From: Thuidium tamariscinum
Lineage: Eukaryota; Streptophyta; Bryopsida; Hypnales; Thuidiaceae
DNA length: 64,000 nt
Direction: 5' to 3'
Assembly (NCBI GenBank): GCA_947034885.2
Contig: OX344754.2
Location: 62,001-126,000, forward strand
Positions 1 through 11,369 of the stretch are shown here, one piece after another. The notes beneath the pieces are model-generated. The model did no database searches. It worked only from the letters and a program-made list of their open reading frames with translations, and was not told the DNA's origin. The position numbers were made by a program, and so were the translations under genes. Numbering within the stretch: the stretch's first letter is position 1; the number at the start of each line of letters is the position of its first letter.

Positions 1-264
1 CTCTTCCGTCCATTTGTGCGCTACTCCCCGCTCCGTGTTGTCGAACTGATTCGACACCTTCCCCATCAGTTCCTTCACCATCTTCTCCTCCTTGAACCCC
101 CAAGGTATCTCTGCTAACCCTAGGCACCCCATGGTGGTCAGGTCGGCCATCAGATTACCTCTCTCCGGCTCTATAGAAGGGATGAGCGGAACTACTTTCT
201 TCAATCGTATCCCTGGGGGCGGGGGGGTGGTGGACTCGTTCCTCTTCCGACGTAGCTGCGGCAT
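1..264 (-). mobile_element. LTR-retroelement gag-like N-terminal fragment (runs off left edge)
   Basis: A minus-strand frame opens with ATG at 264 and stays open to the window edge. Its product (basic MPQLRRKRNE start, then a stretch with MGCLGLAEIPWGFKEEKMVK) matches by eye the start of the gag-like proteins at 52.4, 52.9 and 56.2 kb, sharing the MGCLG, PW and SNQF elements. It is therefore a member of the same LTR-type family. These proteins resemble the putative plant transposon protein domain found in plant LTR elements; that assignment is from memory of the family. The visible part looks whole; most of the element lies outside the window. Confidence 0.6.
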
Positions 265-904
265 GGCAACTATCCGGAAAACTACCTCACTTCCCTCCTA
301 GCCGCACGTCCCGTTCCTCACACACACTCACAATACAAACACGAAGGCAATCCGCCCGTAATAACCACCTGCACAGACACACACACTGTTTCCGCACACC
401 AGCGTCTCAGCGCACAGTCTGAAACCCGCGCCGCTGACAACTGCCCGCTCTGACTAACACCAGCCGCAAACACTGACAGCCGCGCCACAGAAAGTTGCGC
501 CACCAAACACGCGCAAAAAGACAAACTCACAGAAAAGGCGAAAAACGCTGAGGGTTAAAAAACACACAACGAGGCGCCTGAGAGCAAATGGGCCAACTGA
601 AAATGTCAGGCCCTATATAGTTTCCCGAAATGGATCCGGTCTTCCGGTCCTGATCACCCGTTCCCGTTCCTATCCGATCGGTCCAAGTCCGGAAAAGGTC
701 CGGTCCGGATCAAGAACTGAATCCGGATAGAATCCGTTCCTCTCCGGAAAGGGTCCGGAATCCTTTCCGATCCGGACTTCCGTTATCATGGACCGGATTT
801 ATTCCGTGACCGGTCACTACAAAATTATCCGGTACTATTGTAGGATTTTACCCGTTCCATGAGAAATTCCGGTTGCTAAGTTCCTGACTTCCGTTCCCAA
901 AACA
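265..904 (-). mobile_element. Leader and candidate LTR of the left-edge element
   Basis: Upstream of the gag start on the minus strand lies about 340 bp of non-coding leader, then a candidate LTR at 604-904. In minus orientation the LTR starts TGTTTTGGG and ends GGGCCTGACA, so it has TG...CA ends. The stretch 640-860 is crowded with CCGG and TCCGGA words, like the other LTR-type pieces at 47-56 kb. No clear primer-binding site was recognised and the outer border is a judgement. Confidence 0.35.
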
Positions 905-1050
905 TGCTTAAAGGAAAAAAATCAAAAATATGCCTTGCCACAACATAACAAAACGAAGTCATCTAGACTGCAAGTAGAAATGCTCAACAAAGAAGACAAT
1001 TGAGGATGAAAGCAATTCAGAAATCAGGCCGTGGAAGCGAAGCATTCACC

Positions 1051-1554
1051 TCAACGCATGGCGGGTGTCACCCAAACTGTGGGGGACAGGGCCTGCCCAA
1101 CAGCCTTGACGTTGATTTCGTGCTGCCAACCGCCAAGTAAAATTTGTCGTAGCTCCTGCAGCTCAACGACAGCGAGCTCACCAAGGGGGCTGGTTCGCAG
1201 CCTCAACGGCACTTCAACTCCAAGTGCCCATGATCTGCTCAGTAAATCCAAGTTCTTATCAAACTCGTACAGAATCAAACTCTCCTTCGTGGATAGAGAG
1301 AGCTCCACAGCGGTGACTCGCACGTCGAATTCGGCCAACCGGAGGGCTGCAAATTCAGGTGTCACCTACACAGCCTTCCAGGTCGTACGACAAACGGCTG
1401 CGAGACAAGAAAACAAACGCAGCATTGCGCCCCGATTCGCCAGCTCCTCGAAACGCACCCATGGGTTGTCAGACTTGCAACAAAGTCCGCGGACAACCAG
1501 GGCCACAATGGCGTCACTCAGAACCACTTCCCTCATTGAACCCATGTTGTGCAA
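1051..1554 (-). CDS. Hypothetical protein, ~167 codons, with one internal TAG
   Basis: The minus-strand frame starts at ATG 1554 (a second ATG lies four codons on, MGSMREVVL) and ends in TGA at 1053-1051. It reads as ordinary globular protein: hydrophobic helices near the start, a CC-KSDNPWVRFEEL segment, then AALRLAEFDVRVTAVELS and LGELAVVELQELRQILLGGW. One TAG at 1368-1366 crosses the frame between WKAV and VTPEFAAL. Both sides keep the same frame and the same style of composition, and no credible intron would remove the codon. It is either a lightly damaged gene or a gene in which TAG is read through. I do not recognise the family. A TATA-like CATATAAATA lies at 1641-1650 upstream. Confidence 0.45.
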
Positions 1555-1752
1555 CTACTGACAGACGAAAAGAAGAAATGCTCGCACTCACAAAGACCAT
1601 GCAGAGAAACAGAAGAAGTGCAAACATGGTGGGTGAGGAGCATATAAATACCTGCGAAATCGATAACCTCCCTACGAGACAAGGCACAGAAACCTAGTCG
1701 CTTGCCGAGACTACATCTTGGTGAGACTACCGCCTGGCGAGACACCGCTGCA

Positions 1753-1822
1753 CTTCAGACCGCGCAGTCTAAAGTGGATCCTTCGAACCACACCGATGCA
1801 CTTCAGACCGCGTGGTCTGAAC
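1753..1822. repeat. Two copies of the dispersed CGCG palindrome
   Basis: Copies at 1753-1774 and 1801-1822 have left half CTTCAGACCGC and right half AGTCTAAA or GGTCTGAAC. They lie in the non-coding gap 1,555-1,963 between the minus-strand gene and the next plus-strand exon. Nothing else was recognised in that gap. Confidence 0.85.
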
Positions 1823-1963
1823 TGTATCATTGATTCATGGACTCCCGAGAAATCCTAGAGCAAAGTGCATCGACAGAGTAAACCATGAACCCACGAGTGT
1901 GCCAATTCTTGAATACCTGCTTCTCAAGGATTCCTGCGACTGGAATTGCATTGCTCACTTCAG

Positions 1964-2170
1964 ATACTTGAAGAGGCACGCGATCTATGGCTGTACGAAA
2001 TGCAGCAATGCTATAAGTCGAAGTTGATCAATATCTTGGAGAGCAGCAGTTCAATGCTGATACCAATTCCTCGTATTCAGTCACGAAATGACAACCATAA
2101 GTCATTTCCGAATCAAATTGGAAAGACGTGCACCGACTTCACTATTGAAACTTCAGATGATTCCATTTGA
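1964..2170 (+). CDS. Probable terminal exon of an unknown gene
   Basis: After a CACTTCAG acceptor ending at 1963 the frame encodes ILEEARDLWLYEMQQCYKSK and continues through a polar tail ending TSDDSI with TGA at 2168-2170. The helix-like, charged start and the hydrophilic tail look like real protein. The frame is open a little further upstream (from about 1913), so the acceptor is a proposal. Earlier exons were not identified and no family is recognised. Confidence 0.35.
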   Translation: MLEEARDLWLYEMQQCYKSKLINILESSSSMLIPIPRIQSRNDNHKSFPNQIGKTCTDFTIETSDDSI

Positions 2171-3397
2171 TCACTCTGTCGCGTCTCCAGGGAATCTTCT
2201 GCTAGTAGACTTATGAATGGGACTCGTGCTTACGAGGAAATGATTGCTCACCCCGATTCCTGATTTCATACTTTTGAAATCGTTGGTTTCTTTAGGAAAT
2301 TAATGAAGAAACAAGCACCAGGACGATGACACAATCACCCACTGGAGACACCAGCACCATCGTCACCCACCGACGTTAAAATATTCAGTTCGCGAAACAG
2401 TGAACTACTAACAAGAAGTTCTATCAGAGTAACAGTCGGACACGTAAAAAAGGGAAGAAGTGCGCTTCCCCACAAGTAGCTCAATTTCCGAGACAGATTT
2501 GTGTGACTGGTGGCTTTGTTTCTGGCAACACTTGTGCGACACTGGTGACATAGTATGTGGCATCATCTCTATCATTATTTCGTCTCCCGCATACTTCGTT
2601 GAGTGACTGGTAGGGAAAAGGAGAGGTTGCGGCGCAGGATTTGCAGGAAGCCTCGGTGTCCATCGAGAGGGCGAACAGTACCTAGAGTGAGGCAAGACGG
2701 AAGCAAACTTCGAGCTCCAAGGAGCGCTCCTCGTTCTCCCGAACATCACATTTGATCGCTGGCGACCGTTGCGACTCATTTGACAGAAGACGCCGCGCCA
2801 CGATTCGCGAAGGAGGTGCGTCGTCACGAATCCTTGCTTCATTGCATTTCTTGTTGAGGTTCCAGAAGTCTATCGAGTACATCTTCAGCAGGGTGCGCTT
2901 CGAGTAATGTGAAATGCTGTTCCATTGCCGTCATGATCGACGTAGGTTTGTCAAGTTGCGGATGACCGACGTTGCATCTCCAAATTAGAGAAATACAAGC
3001 TTCTCGCGAGTCGTAGGGAAAATCACAGTGCCTTTGCGCTTCAGTGTAGCTTCTCGTAATTGTACAGGATCATATTCCTGGCAGTCTTCAAAGTAGAGTA
3101 CTTCCGACATTGCTAGTCGTACTGATGTTCGTGTCCATGGCAGGAACGGGCAACTGTAGTTGAACCACGACCTAATGGCGGAAACACATTTCAAGACGTG
3201 CTCGGACGCTGTGAGGACTGTGTTGGACAGCGAACAATTCGGGTTGCACATTCGCGTCTTGCCTTCCATTTCCGTAGAGTTATTTGTCCCGCTTATTAGA
3301 AGAGACGTTTTAGGAATGATCGCATCATCACCATTGTTATACTAACCAGGAATGTGCGCATTTCGAGGACAACTGAACGCTGCTCTTTTCATTCAAG
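2171..3397. other. Unassigned stretch with weak coding signs
   Basis: No gene can be supported firmly. A 144-codon frame on the minus strand (2842-2408) and short plus-strand frames (for example near 2690-2905 and 3145-3300) are open, but none has a recognisable domain or clear splice borders. It probably contains introns or upstream exons of the plus-strand gene at 3398-3973. Confidence 0.4.
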
Positions 3398-3973
3398 GAC
3401 GGCGATTTCTGGGAAGGCTACAAGCTGTATTGCTTCGCTCATTACTCAAAATGCGCCGCATCCAAGGAAGAATTTCAAGTCTGTAAGATGGGTGAGTCTC
3501 ACATCGTCAATCGCCTTCCAAACCTGATTCTCCTCGCAGTTTTGCTGTCCTCGAGGAGATTGTCTTTATCCTGATATTGTCGGTGTTGCAGGTCGAGTTA
3601 TGTGCGCGCTTCAGGACAAAGATGCTGTGGAATGGGGTGCTCATTTTGATGAGGCCATTCGCCAGACGTGGGCGGAGATGGAGGATTACGTGCAGGTTCG
3701 CCACAACAATGACTGCAAAAACCTCAGGTGATTCTTCGAAGGTGCAACCCAAGTGCGTGTGCATGAAATGTAGGAAAGTCACAGTCCTCTCTCTTGTCAA
3801 CGTTCTCGTAGGGTCCAGGCTTCTAACGTAGAGGGTATGCCTGTAGGGCGCTCATGGAGAAATTCGACGACGTCGAGAAGCTGTCGTCGACCACAAATGG
3901 ATGCTTGCTTTTACGACTCATCGAGCTGCGCCAACAATCACTAACCGCAAACTATGTCGTCGAATTTAAATGA
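3398..3973 (+). CDS. Spliced hypothetical gene, three 3' exons
   Basis: Three plus-strand exons fit together in phase. They are 3398-3491 (DGDFWEGYKLYCFAHYSKC..., donor G|GTGAGT), 3592-3727 (acceptor TTGCAG; RVMCALQDKDAVEWGAHFDE..., then QTWAEMEDYVQVRHNND) and 3847-3973 (acceptor CTGTAG; ALMEKFDDVEKLSSTTNGC..., stop TGA at 3971-3973). The introns are about 100 and 119 bp. The codon split across each junction (G|GT and AG|G) restores a clean frame, which is the main evidence. The product is acidic, Trp- and Cys-containing and probably soluble; I do not recognise it. Upstream exons are missing or lie in 2,171-3,397. Confidence 0.6.
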
Positions 3974-4094
3974 ATGCAGTACACGATTGTCGTTGAAAAC
4001 GCAGCTTGGGTGCACTGTAATTGAGCATGTCTCAGAAATAGTATAGATCTCTGATGTCAACTTCCGAGGTCTAGAAATAACGAATGCTGTGTAC

Positions 4095-4116
4095 TTTAGA
4101 ACGCGCAGCCTAAACT
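4095..4116. repeat. Dispersed CGCG palindrome copy
   Basis: This is a variant copy with left half TTTAGAACGCGC and right half AGCCTAAACT. It lies between the exons ending at 3973 and starting at 4295, an otherwise unremarkable 320-bp gap. Confidence 0.7.
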
Positions 4117-4294
4117 AAAAATGGCCGTGGTCTTCAAGAACCGTACGAAATCATTATATTCAGAAAACGTCCCTCGAACTTCGGAAATTGTCATGGGATT
4201 ATCACTGTAGAAACCACTAGATTCTTCAGAAGTCAGAACCCCCAAATGCTGCTCATTCAGAATATTTTAACTAGATGGCCGTGTTCTCTTCTAG

Positions 4295-4453
4295 GACGAC
4301 GACCAAGCCACGGAATTTCTGAAAGTAGAGCCCGTGCACTTGGCAGTGGACGGTGATATATTTGAAGAGATCCGTGGGAGACTCAACGACACGAAATTGG
4401 ACTTGGCAAATCTGAAGCGAAAGTCACGCCTGTCCAAACGTCGGAAATTGTGA
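4295..4453 (+). CDS. Probable terminal exon with basic C-terminus
   Basis: A pyrimidine-rich acceptor (CTCTTCTAG ending at 4294) precedes a clean 52-codon frame. It begins DDDQATEFLKVEPVHLAVDG and ends LKRKSRLSKRRKL with TGA at 4451-4453. The Lys/Arg-rich end looks like a nuclear localisation signal. It could be a second, alternative last exon of the gene at 3398-3973 or belong to a separate gene; spacing and strand allow either. Confidence 0.45.
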   Translation, partial: DDDQATEFLKVEPVHLAVDGDIFEEIRGRLNDTKLDLANLKRKSRLSKRRKL

Positions 4454-4749
4454 ACTGCCCACGAAGTGGGGATGCAAAGTATTTCGGGTACAAGGACTCC
4501 ACTGATCGGCCCGATGGCAAAGGAACTGTAGCTCAGATATTGGAGAATAGATTACCTAGTAAGTCCCTGTCCGACAGGGGACATGTAACGGACTAGTAGA
4601 CCGGAGTACCGGTTTCTTTTTTGAATATGTAATCTTTCTTTTTTGCAACGAGACATGTGATGACGAAACATCGCAGAGCCATTTGTTTATCAGCTGTCCG
4701 AAGTCGTGCAACTCGACGTCGAGACTACATTTCTGGGCTCGTCGACACA

Positions 4750-5375
4750 GTTCAGACCGCGCGTTTTAAACTGCGGACAACATCGAACATGCACTCGTCC
4801 TTCTCAGGTCGGCGCTCCACATTCTCAAGAGCACGGCTCCGGGATTGTCCGCCGCTTGCTCTATTTGCGTCGTCTGACTTGTACAAAGGAACTCGAGCAA
4901 TGGCGAAATTTGGATGCTCCGACGCGCTATTTCCTGAGAGTGCCCTACAAGGTTCAGACCGAGCGCCCTGAACTGATGAAGTGACACCGTGTAAGAGTGC
5001 CAGCTGAACTCAGCGAACCTACATGCAGTCGTCGATGCTGAATTCTTGTTCGCTGTGACCTACTTCGTATCGAAAAAGGCAGGCTCCGCGAAAACCGAAT
5101 TTTCGAGGGGACTCTCTCTCGGGAGAGCGCACACGGTTCAGACCGCGCGTCCTGAACTGTGGAATCATACAAGGTTCAGACCGCGCACCCTGAACTGATG
5201 AAGTGACCGTGTAAGAGTGCCACATGCACTCAACGAACCTACATGCAGTCCTCGATGCTGAATTCTCGTTCGCTGTGACCTACTTCGTATCCGAAAAGGC
5301 ACGCTCCGCGGAAACTGAATTTCCGAGTGGACTCTCCCGGGAAAGCGCAGACGGTTCAGACCGCGCGTCCTAAAC
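4750..5375. repeat. Cluster of five palindrome copies
   Basis: Copies lie at 4750-4771, 4952-4973, 5136-5157, 5174-5195 and 5354-5375. All read GTTCAGACCG on the left; right halves vary (GTTTTAAAC, GCCCTGAAC, GTCCTGAAC). Two pairs mark the ends of the tandem duplication described separately. Confidence 0.9.
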
Positions 5376-5386
5376 TGTAGAATCAA
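4948..5386. repeat. Tandem duplication, ~220 bp x 2, bounded by palindromes
   Basis: Unit 1 (about 4948-5168) and unit 2 (about 5170-5386) align along their length. Each starts at a palindrome followed by TGATGAAGTGA, contains CGAACCTACATGCAGTC and TTCGCTGTGACCTACTTCG, and ends at another palindrome. They differ by scattered substitutions and small indels. No gene is recognised here; short frames on the minus strand are by-products of the repeat. Confidence 0.85.
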
Positions 5387-5661
5387 CGAAATGGCATGTT
5401 CACTAAGACATGGGGATTTTACCAATTCGGCCGAACTCATCAACTGTGGATTGAACACGAAGGATCGCTCTTCGTCGATCGTCTTCACTTCCAGAATCCC
5501 TAGTGGGCCTACATCTCATCCAAGCATGCGAGGTACGCTCCGACAAGACGTCTACGGAGCACGGTTGATCCAGGGTTTCTAAAAAACTCACTCCATCGTC
5601 ACCCTCATCCACCAATCCAAAATGAACCTACCGAAACATTCAACCAAATGCTTTTTTCACA

Positions 5662-6047
5662 TTATACAACTGACCTTGCAATGCAACTGTACAGTGTTCC
5701 CTCAACCGTGACGTGCTCATGCAATGGAACCCAAAGCGAGGAGGCATACAAATCAAACATACTTCTCTCCCATTCCAACACCTCACCGTACCACTCGGAA
5801 TACGACAACCGACCTTTCAGCCCACAAACTTCAGAAACCAGAATACAAGCCGCAGGGAATTTCCTAGGCTTACGGTAGGTCGACACTGAGAACACCACTT
5901 CATCAAAAATGAAAATCACTAACCGACGTCTAAGCCAAGCACACAACATGCAAACACTCGCTGAAGCAATGCAGTACGACAGCAAGCAATTAGAAAGGTA
6001 CCGCTGCGGCCGGCGACGAAGAAATACTCCACCGCAAACGCAGCCAT
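5662..6047 (-). CDS. Possible gene 5' part, MAAFAVEYFFVAGRS start
   Basis: On the minus strand, a plant-like leader with AACCCTAG precedes ATG at 6047 and a short reading MAAFAVEYFFVAGRS. It stops at a possible donor (GCG|GTACCT) at 6002. Further down, a frame running to 5662 encodes FSVSTYRKPRKFPAACILVS and continues through LSYSEWYGEVLEWERSMFDL, which looks protein-like. The exon structure is not resolved and the family is not recognised. The two pieces may belong to one gene or be chance. The flanking 5,390-5,660 has nothing clear. Confidence 0.25.
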
Positions 6048-8756
6048 TGCAGATCGCAACTCTCTTCCTCCCGTGCACTTGCTGTCTCCGCTGACACGTT
6101 CTTCTCAACGAACCTAGCAAAGAAAACCGGCCTCCGGACCAAGGACGACACTAAAACTGAGAATTCAGAGAAGGGCTGAGAAATGGCGTGCGCTCTAGGG
6201 TTCCGACGAAGAAAAGTCATCGACGGCTTCAACGGTAACCTAGGAAAACGAACGGGGTCCCACCGCCAACTCTCATCCAACTTGACATCATTCACCCTTA
6301 AACGAAAACATCCATTGCCATGTAGTCAAACATCATGTCCTAGGTGAATTGAGCCTTTTAGATGGCCTTCAAATTCTGATCTTATATTCTCATGACTTCA
6401 AACAATGGAGAATGTGAAACCATGGAGATATTTCAATTGATTTTGGAAACAATTGTAATTGCCATCATTTGGGTTGCAAATTATAGAAAATTATAAGTAA
6501 AAATACATTAAATGATCTAAATTTTGAGACATTTTGTCGCGAGCTACAAGTAACAATGAGCATTAGTCTTACTACAAAATTTTCAATAGATTATTCCTTT
6601 TTTAAAACCCCAAACAACCACAACAAAGACTTGAAGTAACATAAGCCTATCAAACCACATTTCATAGTTCATTCAATAGACTGAGGTATAAGAATTTGAT
6701 GTTTCTTACTAATAGGAAATCGTACTTCCTATTCACTGAAATGTTTTCAAAATTGTGGTTGAAAACTACAAATTATTGTCATTTTTCAAAGTTAGGGATA
6801 GAAAATAATTATATCAACTACATTATTCTTAAATATATCATTAATGAAGATATAAATGGACAAGTTCATTTTGGCATTCAAGTAGAACATTCCATTGAAA
6901 AGAAAAAAAAATGAATCAAAAACACAACAACTTGTCCTTTTTGGATTTTAGCACATAGAGCTTGCAGTTGCAATAACTTCTTCAATTTCTCAACTTCTCT
7001 ACAATTTCAAGTTGAAATTGAAACAGAAATTGTCGAGCTTCATTTTCCTTGTCAAAGTCAAATTCCAAAAGCGGGTATATTTGAAGTTGAAATCAAGGAT
7101 GACCTACTGAGGCACATCCACTTTTTGGATGCGTATGCACTTAAGGATTAACCAACAGTCTCAAAACACTCTTTAGGTGGCTACAACATCATAGGACACA
7201 AGTAAGTGAAGACCACATGACTTCAAGAGTCGGCACACCTAGTAAGAGCACCAAATATTAAGCAAAGATGTCTAAAGAACCTTTTCCTATAATTATTGTA
7301 CAATACGTTGAAAGATAGCAAAAGGTTATACATGAAAGAACAACAACTTATATGGCTAGAGCCACTACAAATTTATGTTTCATAGGATTAATGTCTTCCT
7401 CAAATGGACATGCCAAAATCATGCAATTGTACCTACTTACTGAATTTGACATTCCTGATGGAAAGGCCTGAAAATTAGATCTGCACTAGTGCTCAAACTA
7501 TATGCACATTGTGCTCGATGCCTACACATAATTCAATGTCAATGATCATGCGTTACTTAATACCACAATTGCAATCATAGAAATATGTAAGTCGATCTTT
7601 AGGAGTACAAGGACAATTACTCGGGTGCAACACTCTCTGCATATTTGGGTACCTACCCTGAGGCAAGGGGGCAATTACTTGGAGTTCATTTACTTCCCAT
7701 GAAGAAATAAAAAGGACCCAACAATTATAAATTTTCTAAAAATTGCCTACATTATGGCACTCTACATTACTTATGCCAAAAAGATGGTACTAATTTCTTT
7801 CTCTTCTTTGGAAAGGGAACAAAGATTGATAAGCTAAGCAAAAGCCACTTTTTGGCAATAGAAATGTACACACTCGGATATGTGAATCTTTTCACAGTAG
7901 TATTTCTGACTTTGTAAAAAGTTACTTTTCTTAATATCTTCTTCACACCGTACGTTTCAAGTGAAGGTAACTAGTAAGGTTCTTAGTTTCTTCATTTCGT
8001 TCATATTTTCATTGGATACTTTGTTTGTCTGGATTCACTGCTCACTAGGTTCTAATTTCTACTCCCTATTTCTCTATAATTTCTAATCTTCATCTCTACT
8101 CCCTACTGCAGTATTGCAGAAAAAAATTGTAAATAGAAAGAAATAGAGAATGATTCAAAATAATACATTTTCAAGAATGTATTTATCATAACGAAATTTT
8201 CAAAAACTCTATTCCAATGGGTCTATTGTTTTAATAAACTATCTGAATCAAAGAACAAACATTTCTTGAAGGTACATTGAAAGCTTGACTCGAATAAAGA
8301 ACTTCAAAGTACAAAATCGAGAACCACGCAAAAAATAACTCATCACTTTCATTTCATTCATCAAAATAGAATGATTCTGAAAACATTTCCTTGTGTGGAT
8401 AAATTCAAAGAAAAAACAGTAAATTAAAGTTTATCAAAAAATTTATTTCAATTAGTTTTCCCGGATTGCTTGGTTAAACACAATCTACATATCATACAAG
8501 AATTATTTAACCCCTAAAGGACCAACATGCCTTTTTTGGCAACATAGCGATTTTGGGCAGGTACGTGTGGCTAGAGATTTCCATATTTTGGAACCAAAAT
8601 TTAATAGAAGGTGTGGACGAGGAGTGTCTTGAAAGTCCAACAAATTCCGTGACTTTTGCCTACATGGTTGAAAAGTTATCCCATAAAACGTTGTTTGTTT
8701 CTCAATTCGGGCAGTTTGGGCACATTAGAAAAAATCACTTTTTTTGGAAATAAATT
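6048..8756. other. AT-rich, gene-poor stretch
   Basis: 6,048-6,330 is the GC-richer upstream side of the preceding locus. From 6,330 the base composition becomes strongly AT-rich. Only short open frames occur, with no domain, splice pattern or codon-like composition. Around 7,450-7,790 lie words shared with 13.6-13.75 kb and 18.2-18.8 kb, such as TATGGCACTCTA and the GGCAAGGGGG run, so it contains decayed repeat copies. Confidence 0.6.
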
Positions 8757-9350
8757 TTTTTAATTTATTTTATAGATTTATATACATGTACAGCTTTGAA
8801 TCATTCCATTTGAATTAATGAGCCAAAAGTTATGAAGGATTTTAGTTTGCGAGTAGTTATGGATTCTCTTCTCTAGAATAAACTTTGAAGTCCTCTGTTT
8901 TACTCAATTTTCAATATAATTTCTGAAAAAAAATATAAACATTGGGTGTAGATTGTTTATTACAACATTTGAACCATTGGGATGGGCATTTTTCAATTCA
9001 ATAAATAAAGTTTTACCATTTCTGTATTTTGAATCATTATGTACTTCTTTTTTCTTACTATTTTGTTGTACATGTTGTACAATTCCAAATGATATGAAAA
9101 TTTTCAAGCATGTAGCCAACTTGAATCGGAGAATAAGTCTAAAGAGTTGCAACCATTTTGGACATTTCTTCATACAAATGTGGCCTTCTGAAGTGCAGCT
9201 GCCCAAATTTTCGCAGTGGAAAAACATTGATTTTTGTAACTTCAAACACTAATATCTTGCAATCTACATGGTGGAAATCTCTGAAATTTTTTCTACATCT
9301 TTCCAAACTAGTGCACTAAGAGATCCTACGGTTACATGTATCAAAAAATG
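8757..9350 (+). repeat. AT-rich dispersed repeat, copy 1
   Basis: This stretch matches, in reverse orientation, about 62,960-63,610. Shared landmarks in order are AAAGCTTTGAATCATT-type words, GTGTAGATTGTTTATTA, the ACCATTGGGAT block, GTTGTACAATT, GTAGCCAACTTG and the GAAGTG.AGCT block. Copies differ by many substitutions and indels, so the family is old. No coding capacity or terminal repeats were found. It may be a decayed DNA transposon or other non-coding repeat. Confidence 0.65.
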
Positions 9351-11369
9351 TTTTTTTTTCTGAAATTGGGTAGCTATCCTCGAAATGACAGTTTTGGAGC
9401 AGTTTTGGTGGAAACATTGTTGCGGTGCTTTAGGGGTTCAGCATGTAGTCAAAGTTTTTGGAAACTGCTGGGCATTAGAAAAAAAGCTTTTTTTGATATA
9501 GCCTGAACATTTCAAAGGAGAAAACAAAATTCCATTCATAGTGAGCGACCTAAAATAATTTTAGGAGTTCAGTTTCTTCATTCTAGTTATTCCTTCTCTT
9601 TTGTTTCTAGAACGGCGAACTGTAAAGTAGGGGGCTGTAATTGCAACCCTGTCTCTGAAAGTGATTAGGTACATTTTGCCTGTAACATGTACCAAAAGTG
9701 TACATTTCAAGAGGGGGTCGCTTTTAGAATCCATCGTGTTTTCAACTCCAAATATTCATAACTCATTCCATGAAGGTCCAAATAATATGAAACGAATCGG
9801 ATTAGATGCCAATTCCATTTTCCTCACCACGAAAATTTATTAAAAATGGTTTTCAGGCGTTCAGCTTCCCCGAAATGCAAATCATGTGATAAAGGGTCGC
9901 TTTTATAACCCCCTACTTTAGATATAAATACAACCTCTTTCAACTTCATTCTTACAAATACATAATAAATCAAGTAGATGATACTTCTAAATAATGAGTA
10001 ATTAATTAAAAATGAGCGAAAAATTTAATAATGACTTAATAATGAACGAAACAACAAAATCAATTCAATCATAATAAATTAAATAATAAATATTTCATTA
10101 TTAATGAACTGAACAACTAATAATAAATTCATTCATAATGATTAAATAATTAATAATGAAATAATTAATTATGAAATAATTTATTTATTAATATTGAAAA
10201 AAATAATTAATTACTAGTTCATTAATTTGCACCGACCTTGCTTGCTATGTGGCATAAACCAATTGATGTTTTACAAAATTTCTACATGTCCAAGTTCATG
10301 TTGCTCAAAACCGTATGCAATTTTTCTAGACACCTAGTATGTTGACATTGCTTAAAACAAAATTCAAATTTTATTAAGGTGAATAAAAATCCCATGTGGA
10401 ACTACTTGCCTGTGTGGCACTCACGTGGCTGCCAAATTGCGCACTTTTGACAGCTTCGTGGCCCATGTTTTCTAGGATGCTGCTCTCAAAATAGGGCACT
10501 CTTTTTCATATTTTCTTGTTTCTTTCGCTTGTCAATCGGGATGGATTTTCCTAGATATGCATAATAGACATGCTTGATGTAAATTCGAACATCCCTCCAT
10601 GTTTGGAGACTTCTCATAAAAAATGTGATTTTCTTCTAGTGATCATAAGATTTGACGATCAATACTGTGATTATTGAAAACTGCATATGAACTGTCTTGT
10701 GCCATTGAAATCATGGAACTGCCTCATGGAAATCAATTGGTCACATTGACATGACCTTGATATTCAAAATCTACAATGAAGCTCGCTCGATGGTATACAC
10801 ATTCAACTCTAAAATGTTAATTACAACAAATCAATTTGAAATATTTGGTGTGACAAGAAGCCTTAGGATTCATTTGGTTGTAATTTTGGAAAATCATATT
10901 GGTATGTATCCATACATGCTACTTTCAAGATGTACAAATGGATCCAATAATCATACAAATTTCGCTACTAGTAGTACCAAATAAATTGAAAGAAACATTA
11001 GAAAGAGAACTTCGAGAAGCTTGAACGCAATTATATGTCAGTACTACAAATAGAATACTTCTCCAAACCATACATTCTGTTATAATTGTAGTAAACAGTA
11101 CTCCCTTATTGCAAAAAAAGATGCATCATCATGAAATTCATCAAGACTTAACTAAGTACTCAATAATTCAATAATTCAATTGCATATATATACTTTAGAT
11201 GAATATTCATGAGTGCTATCGAAATTTCAATTGTGTCCCCTAAATTCCCTTGAAACTTCATTGAGTGAATAATTACTTGTGAATGCTTTGGAAACTTCAA
11301 GTGTTTGTTTTGTATGTGCACCTAATTAATTTGTGGTGGTGGTACGATTATCAGCAGTTAGTTTGAGTT
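9351..11369. other. AT-rich intergenic DNA with a low-complexity block
   Basis: No gene is recognised. 9,960-10,230 is a low-complexity tract of TAATAATGAA / TAATTAAT words. The remainder has short frames only. Confidence 0.6.
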
